The translations under genes were made by a program, and so were the position numbers. Shown one piece after another: positions 6,422 to 8,791 of a DNA stretch of 8,791 bases (within the stretch, counting starts at the first letter, position 1; each line of letters starts with the position of its first letter). Location: NCBI GenBank assembly GCA_041671425.1, contig JBAZBO010000040.1, forward strand, positions 1 through 8,791, read 5' to 3'. The DNA comes from JBAZBO01 sp041671425 (lineage in GTDB: Bacteria > Patescibacteriota > WWE3 > UBA101185 > UBA10185). The notes below the pieces were generated by a model. The model searched no databases, was not told the DNA's origin, and saw only the letters and a list, made by a program, of their open reading frames with translations.

Positions 6422-8062
6422 TCACCCATTCTGCTTTGGGATCGAAAATATGAATTTGGCACCCTTGGGCTGATTGTCCTCTATCCATATCTTACCGTTA
6501 TGGGCTTCTACAATGCCTTTGGCAATGACCAACCCCAAACCGGTACCATGCTCATTGGTATTCTTCCCACGGACGTACTTATCAAACAGCTTGGGTTTTA
6601 GCTCATCTGAAACACCCTCACCTGTGTCGGTTACTGATACCTCTACCAATTCACCTTTGTTTGAAGACTTTAAGACTATTTCTCCACCCTCGGGAGTAAA
6701 CTTAACGGCATTTGAGACCAAGTTATTTAAAACCTGAAGTATCTTCTTGCTATCTATGTAGAACTGAATAAGAGATTCATCCAAATCCACTGAGAGAGTC
6801 ACATTTTTTTGAGCAGCCAGGTTAGAGAAAAATTCCTTGGTCTGCCTAAGTAGATCATTGATATCGGCAAAGTTCCTGAATACTTCTATCTTCTTTTCCT
6901 CAATCTTTGCTGCATCCAGCAGCTCGCCAACCTTATCTAGAAGGGCTATTGATGACAACCTGATCTGATCCAGGAATTTATGCTTATCCTCCGCCGAGAC
7001 TTCATCCTCATGAGACAAAATAACCTCAGCAGTTCCCCTTATAACCGAAAGCGGTGATCTAAGCTCATGAATGACCATAGCGGAAAACTCTCTTCTCAAC
7101 TTCTCCAGCTCTTTCTCCTCGGTCTGGTCGTAAATAATAATACCTACCCTGATCACTACAGTATTATTGATTATGGGTAGAAGCAGCAGCTCGAAAGATT
7201 TCCCATCCTTTTCCACCTCCGAAACCTTTTTTGGCATTCCAGAGTTGAACACCTGAGCCACCTCATTCTCCAAAGAAAAGGAACTGCTGAAATAGTCGGC
7301 CAGATCAAGGAAGTTTGGACTTACAAGATTGCTCAAACCAACAATCTTGGTCACGGCTGGATTTTCTACCAGGACCTGAAGGTTTTTGTCCACTACCAAA
7401 ACACCTTCTCGCATATTATTCACAATACCCTCAAACTTCTCGGTTTCTCTATCAACAAGATCCACCAGCCTATCGTATATAGCCATCATCTCTGTCAACG
7501 CCATGCTGACATAGGTTTTGGCACTATCCCCATAAACACCCTTTTGATTGGTAATGAAGGATATGCAACCAACAATCTCCTGCTTTCTGTACAACGGAAA
7601 GAGAAGATAAGACCCTATTGGATCCGGCTTGCCTTCACTAAGGGGCCCCCCGATCACATCTTCTTCCACTTCATAGCTGAAAGGTGGAACGTTGGCAGTT
7701 TTCTCCATTTCCGAAAAGAGTCTTGTCTTTGCTTCTGCTAAGAGCTGTTTTGATACCTGAGGTCTGACCAAAGACTTGAAGATAACCTTCTTGTCGGAGA
7801 CTTTGATCACATAGGAAGCCACAGAATAGAGCACCTTGGTCTCAAACTTCTTAAGAACCACATCCAAAACCCGAGAGAGTTCCAAAGACTCACCTATTTT
7901 CTCAATCACCAGATCAAGGAACTCTACGTTTAAAGAAGGACTTTCAGGTGACAATCCCTTTAACTTCCTCAACTTCAGAACCTTTTGCAGAAAAAAGAAG
8001 AGGAAACCCGCAAGAGATAACACTCCTACGATTATGATGGGCAGTGAAAGGGACTTAAGCAT
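6422..8062 (-). CDS. Membrane-anchored sensor histidine kinase (GAF-like, PAS, HisKA, HATPase), 546 aa
   Basis: Autophosphorylating sensor kinase, probably partner of the response regulator encoded just upstream. One hydrophobic helix (residues about 6-27) is followed by a basic stretch (KLRKLKG), with no second membrane segment, so the sensing domains should be cytoplasmic. Residues about 45-195 look like a GAF domain, and about 205-315 like a PAS domain (GVLVVDKNLQVLVENPA). The dimerisation/phosphoacceptor helix has VIHELRSPLSVI (330-341) with His332. The ATPase domain has the N box NNLVSNAVKF (446-455), G1 DTGEGV (479-484), F box LFDKYVRG (492-499) and G2 GTGLGL (506-511), all intact. The ATG at 8060-8062 overlaps the regulator's 3' end by eight bases, suggesting translational coupling. 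The gene ends in TGA, so TGA is a stop here. The signal sensed is unknown. Confidence 0.94.
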   Translation of the reverse strand: MLKSLSLPIIIVGVLSLAGFLFFFLQKVLKLRKLKGLSPESPSLNVEFLDLVIEKIGESLELSRVLDVVLKKFETKVLYSVASYVIKVSDKKVIFKSLVRPQVSKQLLAEAKTRLFSEMEKTANVPPFSYEVEEDVIGGPLSEGKPDPIGSYLLFPLYRKQEIVGCISFITNQKGVYGDSAKTYVSMALTEMMAIYDRLVDLVDRETEKFEGIVNNMREGVLVVDKNLQVLVENPAVTKIVGLSNLVSPNFLDLADYFSSSFSLENEVAQVFNSGMPKKVSEVEKDGKSFELLLLPIINNTVVIRVGIIIYDQTEEKELEKLRREFSAMVIHELRSPLSVIRGTAEVILSHEDEVSAEDKHKFLDQIRLSSIALLDKVGELLDAAKIEEKKIEVFRNFADINDLLRQTKEFFSNLAAQKNVTLSVDLDESLIQFYIDSKKILQVLNNLVSNAVKFTPEGGEIVLKSSNKGELVEVSVTDTGEGVSDELKPKLFDKYVRGKNTNEHGTGLGLVIAKGIVEAHNGKIWIEDNQPKGAKFIFSIPKQNG

Positions 8063-8465
8063 CTTCGTTTTCTATAATATTAACAATAGAGGATGAGGTA
8101 TCACCAAGATAGTGCGCCACTTTCTCAGAAAGCTCAGACGGGACTATGTTGTATTTCAACATATAATCTTCCGCACCCAGACGCAAAGCTTTAGTGACAT
8201 TGTTATCATCCCCATAGTTGGTAAGCATCACCACTTTCGTGGCCATCAGTTCCTCATCTGACTTCAATTCCTCAAGTATCTGCATTCCATTCCTACCAGG
8301 AAGCATCAGGTCCAAAAGAACCAGATCCGGCCTTTGGGTTCTGAAAGCCTCAATTGCTGCCAACCCGTCGGGCACATTTACCACTTCATAACCTTTTATC
8401 TTCAGTTCCATGGAGTAAACATTGTAAAGCGCCAAGTCATCCTCTACGATCATTATTTTCTTCAT
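8055..8465 (-). CDS. Single-domain response regulator (CheY-like receiver), 136 aa
   Basis: Receiver domain that would accept phosphate from the overlapping histidine kinase. The acidic pocket is Asp9/Asp10 (IVEDD), the phosphoacceptor is Asp52 in LLDLMLPGRNG, the switch Thr is Thr82 in MLTNYG, and the conserved Lys is Lys104 in EDYMLKYN. About 18 residues follow the receiver fold, with no DNA-binding or other output domain, so it must act through protein contacts or as a phosphorelay intermediate. The frame stays open upstream to 8738, but the ATG at 8463-8465 is chosen for two reasons: the receiver fold starts there (MKKIMIVEDD), and a strong promoter ends six bases before it. The upstream extension would also be antisense to the divergent gene. 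It is first in a two-gene operon with the kinase. Confidence 0.93.
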   Translation of the reverse strand: MKKIMIVEDDLALYNVYSMELKIKGYEVVNVPDGLAAIEAFRTQRPDLVLLDLMLPGRNGMQILEELKSDEELMATKVVMLTNYGDDNNVTKALRLGAEDYMLKYNIVPSELSEKVAHYLGDTSSSIVNIIENEDA

Positions 8466-8471
8466 GTGACT

Positions 8472-8500
8472 ATGATAGATAATTTGACTTGCTTTGTAAA
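8472..8500 (-). promoter_or_regulatory. Promoter of the response regulator-kinase operon (leaderless type)
   Basis: On the minus strand, TTTACA (8495-8500, 5 of 6 matches to TTGACA), a 17-base spacer, and TATCAT (8472-8477, 5 of 6 to TATAAT). Six bases (AGTCAC) separate the -10 from the ATG at 8465, so transcription should start at the start codon. This is the best-matching sigma70-type promoter in the window, and it is interleaved with the divergent promoter. Confidence 0.72.
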
Positions 8501-8510
8501 CATAATCTAT
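8475..8510. repeat. Inverted repeat spanning both divergent promoters
   Basis: ATAGATAATTT (8475-8485) and the reverse complement of 8500-8510 (ATAGATTATGT) match at 9 of 11 positions. The arm centres lie about 25 bases apart, and those of the perfect ATAGAT/ATCTAT cores 30 bases apart. Each core overlaps the -10 box of one of the two divergent genes. It may be an operator for a regulator acting on both genes, or a by-product of two similar promoters facing apart. Confidence 0.5.
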
Positions 8511-8513
8511 GCT
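8484..8513 (+). promoter_or_regulatory. Promoter of the LytR-CpsA-Psr gene (leaderless type)
   Basis: TTGACT (8484-8489, 5 of 6 matches), an 18-base spacer, and TATGCT (8508-8513, 4 of 6). Seven bases (TATCCTT) separate the -10 from the ATG at 8521. No Shine-Dalgarno sequence is present. Its -35 lies inside the spacer of the opposing promoter, so both cannot be occupied at once. Confidence 0.5.
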
Positions 8514-8520
8514 TATCCTT

Positions 8521-8791
8521 ATGTTCAAGAAACTTCTCTGGATCGTTCCGCTGATACTTATCATTGCAGTACCGGCTTTTATATACATTGACCAGAGAAA
8601 TTCAGATTTTCCATTGATAACTCCACTCGCAAAACCAAGGATACTGGAGGTGTTCGAGGATAAAAAGGGCTCGTCTTCTTTCTTAAAAGAAAAAGAGCCC
8701 ATCAACATCCTCCTCTTGGGAATAGACAGAAGAAGCAAACAGCAGATGGGGTTTAATACCGATGTAATGATCCTAGTCTCAATAGACCCAA
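8521..8791 (+). CDS. LytR-CpsA-Psr (LCP) family envelope protein, 3' truncated
   Basis: First 90 codons of a membrane-anchored LCP protein; the rest lies beyond the right edge. Family members transfer lipid-linked glycopolymers onto the cell wall outside the membrane. Residues 1-4 (MFKK) are basic, and residues about 5-23 form a single hydrophobic helix, the usual N-in/C-out anchor. A Pro/Ser/Lys-rich linker follows. The LCP domain begins around residue 60 with INILLLGIDRR (61-71), matching the family's NILLLG.D.R start, and NTDVMILVSIDP (79-90) matches the R.DTM.LVS..P block that includes a metal/pyrophosphate-binding Asp (here Asp81). The gene is divergent from the response regulator with 55 bases between start codons. 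A hairpin with terminator features on the opposite strand lies inside codons about 49-60. Confidence 0.88.
   Translation, partial: MFKKLLWIVPLILIIAVPAFIYIDQRNSDFPLITPLAKPRILEVFEDKKGSSSFLKEKEPINILLLGIDRRSKQQMGFNTDVMILVSIDP
8661..8700 (-). terminator. Terminator-like hairpin on the minus strand inside the LCP gene
   Basis: GGGCTC at 8667-8672 pairs with GAGCCC at 8695-8700 as a six-base GC-rich base, continued by an imperfect A/T stem (several T-A pairs and one C-G, with C-A and G-A mismatches). Read on the minus strand, the hairpin is followed by TTTTTAT (8660-8666). Direction and T-run fit an intrinsic terminator that stops antisense transcripts before the response regulator operon. The long imperfect inner part and its coding location leave this uncertain. 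Confidence 0.35.

Noticed and set aside
6422..6424. TGA read as glycine (recoded genetic code)
   Set aside because: The kinase ends naturally at this TGA right after its last ATPase-domain strand, so TGA acts as a stop.
8466..8738. N-terminal extension of the response regulator by 91 residues in the open frame
   Set aside because: The receiver fold begins exactly at the ATG at 8465, a strong promoter lies directly before it, and the extension would be antisense to the LCP gene.
1..8791. tRNA or rRNA genes, CRISPR arrays, insertion sequences, defence islands
   Set aside because: Coding sequence of ordinary housekeeping and signalling families fills almost all of the window; no direct-repeat arrays, transposase motifs or tRNA-like folds were seen.

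Overview
This window looks like a piece of a small-genome bacterial chromosome, most plausibly a Candidate Phyla Radiation (Patescibacteria) lineage. That placement is inference. It rests on tightly packed genes, an enolase with archaeal-like C-terminal motifs (KPNQ, EDTFI), start codons without Shine-Dalgarno sequences, and a CheY-like regulator with the LGAEDYMLK pattern common in that group. The histidine kinase gene ends in TGA, which argues against the lineages that read TGA as glycine. There are no RNA genes, transposons, CRISPR arrays or gene-free stretches over 100 bases.

Layout. Bases 1-675 (+) hold the C-terminal part of a protein with a cofactor-dependent phosphoglycerate mutase domain. 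It is open to the left edge and meets, tail to tail with an 11-base overlap, a phosphoglucomutase/phosphomannomutase gene (665-2734, -). After a 96-base gap with a promoter-like element come enolase (2831-4051, -) and PEP synthase (4056-6374, -), an apparent two-gene operon with a 4-base gap. A 47-base gap holding a good promoter separates these from a histidine kinase (6422-8062, -), whose start overlaps the end of a single-domain response regulator (8055-8465, -). A 55-base divergent promoter region then leads to the first 90 codons of a LytR-CpsA-Psr protein (8521 to the right edge, +).

How the genes fit together. PEP synthase makes PEP from pyruvate, enolase converts it to 2-phosphoglycerate, and the mutase converts that to 3-phosphoglycerate: the lower gluconeogenic route. 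The phosphohexomutase sits where hexose phosphate is diverted into sugar nucleotides and polysaccharide. LytR-CpsA-Psr proteins attach such polymers to the cell wall. The two-component pair lies between the carbon genes and the envelope gene and could link them, but this is inference from position only.

The most notable signal is regulatory. All four genes that begin a transcription unit have a -10-like hexamer ending only 6-7 bases before the ATG, so transcripts should start at or next to the start codon (leaderless mRNA). The response regulator and LytR-CpsA-Psr promoters are interleaved in the same 55 bases and share a dyad covering both -10 boxes. I found no clearly new defence or mobile system.
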